From Rufibacter roseus (GTDB taxonomy: Bacteria; Bacteroidota; Bacteroidia; Cytophagales; Hymenobacteraceae): DNA of 64,000 bases. The position numbers and the translations under genes were made by a program. Under the pieces are notes generated by a model. That model was not told where the DNA came from, did not search any database, and saw only the letters and a list, made by a program, of their open reading frames with translations. Shown here piece after piece: positions 63,327-64,000 of the stretch. Within the stretch, counting starts at the first letter, position 1. Every line of letters begins with the position of its first letter. The DNA lies in the NCBI RefSeq assembly GCF_001647285.1, contig NZ_LRML01000011.1, positions 1-64,000 of the forward strand, given 5' to 3'.

Positions 63327-63848
63327 CTAAAACTGTGCCTCATCGGCACTGGGGCCGTAGCTGCCGGGAATGGGCACATTGAGCAGCCGCAGGTACACGC
63401 CTAACTGCGCCCGGTGGTGTATTATCTGGCTGATGGACATGCGCAGCACCTCGTATTTGCTAGAAGTCATGTAAACGGTGTCGCCTTCACGAAGGGTCCA
63501 GAGATCATTTAACTGGTCATCAGCCCCGTGCGCGAAATGGTGGCGGCCATCATCCATCATGCGCTCAAAGTAGTTCAGCAGTTCCTCAGTATTATTGACA
63601 ACCTCTGGCTGGTACGGATTGTTGGCGAAATCGAGCTCAGAGGTGGTGAGGGTCATACCAACCCAACTCGGAAGCTCTGCTATATGCGCGGCTAGCCTTC
63701 TCATGGTCATGCTCTTCTCATGGGGCTGCCAGTCGTACTTATCATCTGGAATGCGCTCCAGCATTTTACGGGTGGTTTGGGCTTCCTGCTCCAGCTCTTT
63801 GGCCAGCAGGTCAATAATAGTGGTGGTGGATGTTGCTACTTCTGACAT
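63327..63848 (-). CDS. DinB-family four-helix-bundle protein
   Basis: From the ATG at 63848 it has 173 residues. The TTG extension to 63875 is unlikely. DinB/YfiT-like fold with metal-ligand-type histidines: LAAHIAELPSWVG (His about 52) and ISQIIHHRAQLGVYLRL (HxxxxH-like, His about 139-140), a conserved tail PIPGSYGPSADE. Such proteins are probable metal-dependent thiol transferases or hydrolases of unknown substrate in Bacteroidota. It is a single gene with its own terminator. Confidence 0.85.
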   Translation of the reverse strand: MSEVATSTTTIIDLLAKELEQEAQTTRKMLERIPDDKYDWQPHEKSMTMRRLAAHIAELPSWVGMTLTTSELDFANNPYQPEVVNNTEELLNYFERMMDDGRHHFAHGADDQLNDLWTLREGDTVYMTSSKYEVLRMSISQIIHHRAQLGVYLRLLNVPIPGSYGPSADEAQF

Positions 63849-63973
63849 AGTTTTAGTTATTAAGTGATGGAGCAAAGAAAAACGGCTCCACTGACAACCC
63901 TATGGCAGTGCAATATTCCTGATGATGATTTATTTAAGATTTTTTTATCTGCCGGTCTAAAGGAGAAAGCCTA

Positions 63974-64000
63974 CCCGTTTTTGGCCTGTTTTCTGAAAAC
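63974..64000. repeat. Intergenic palindrome copy 13 (cut by window end)
   Basis: CCGTTTTTGGCCTGTTTTCT then GAAAAC: left arm and centre of the repeat. The right arm lies beyond the window. It is 126 bp upstream of the DinB start. Confidence 0.8.

Noticed and set aside
1-64000. tRNA, rRNA, transposase, integrase or attachment sites
   Set aside because: None recognised on reading both strands; the palindromes have no transposase gene next to them in this window.

Overview
The window looks like a chromosomal segment of an aerobic Bacteroidota, most like the Hymenobacteraceae (Rufibacter/Pontibacter/Hymenobacter group). That placement is inferred from SusC/SusD, type IX secretion sorting domains, PorP/SprF, TAnnTTTG-type promoters and the family content, not from a search. 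I see no rRNA, tRNA, CRISPR array, transposase or phage gene.

Layout. 1-1,388: end of an unknown gene, then an L-threonine aldolase. 1,621-6,604: an iron-type uptake set (TonB receptor, DUF4374 lipoprotein, PepSY membrane protein) behind a DtxR/IdeR-like inverted repeat. 7,473-16,192: a 1,918-residue secreted protein with an ice-binding (DUF3494) head, a DUF11 domain, 17 PKD/Ig-like modules and a T9SS type B tail, followed by PorP/SprF and an OmpA-family protein. 16,474-24,479 (minus strand): a Cu(I)/Ag(I) Cus-type efflux operon with HYC_CC_PP protein, free metal-binding lipoprotein, an RND pump split into two overlapping genes, TolC and two CusB-like adaptors. 24,860: a PAS-LuxR regulator. 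25,613-32,761: the DUF58/MoxR/DUF4350/DUF4129/SpoIIM/RDD membrane cluster.

33,098-56,434 is a polysaccharide utilisation locus. On the minus strand lie SusC, SusD, an FG-GAP protein, a sialidase-fold propeller (GH93-like?), three GH43 enzymes, a GH172 (DUF2961) enzyme and an aldose 1-epimerase. Divergently lie a LacI regulator, a mutarotase-like lipoprotein, L-fucose/D-arabinose isomerase (FucI), a FucP transporter and ribulokinase (AraB). TTAATCGATTAA-like operators sit at four promoter regions. FucI + FucP + AraB without fuculokinase, FucA, AraA or AraD fits a D-arabinose to D-ribulose 5-phosphate route, and GH172 fits alpha-D-arabinofuranoside cleavage. Directly after it comes a galactose cassette (second LacI with a perfect 20-bp operator at its own start, SGLT-type transporter, galK, galT), so an arabinogalactan-type substrate is possible. 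The window ends with a CNNM/CBS membrane protein and a DinB protein.

The most unusual structural signal is a family of about 14 long intergenic palindromes (40-48 bp) with a constant core related to TGTTTTAGGCCTGTTTTTC and outer arms that change in sequence but keep their pairing. They lie mostly at gene ends, one lies inside the Cus operon, and a degenerate copy seems to form the 3' end of galK.
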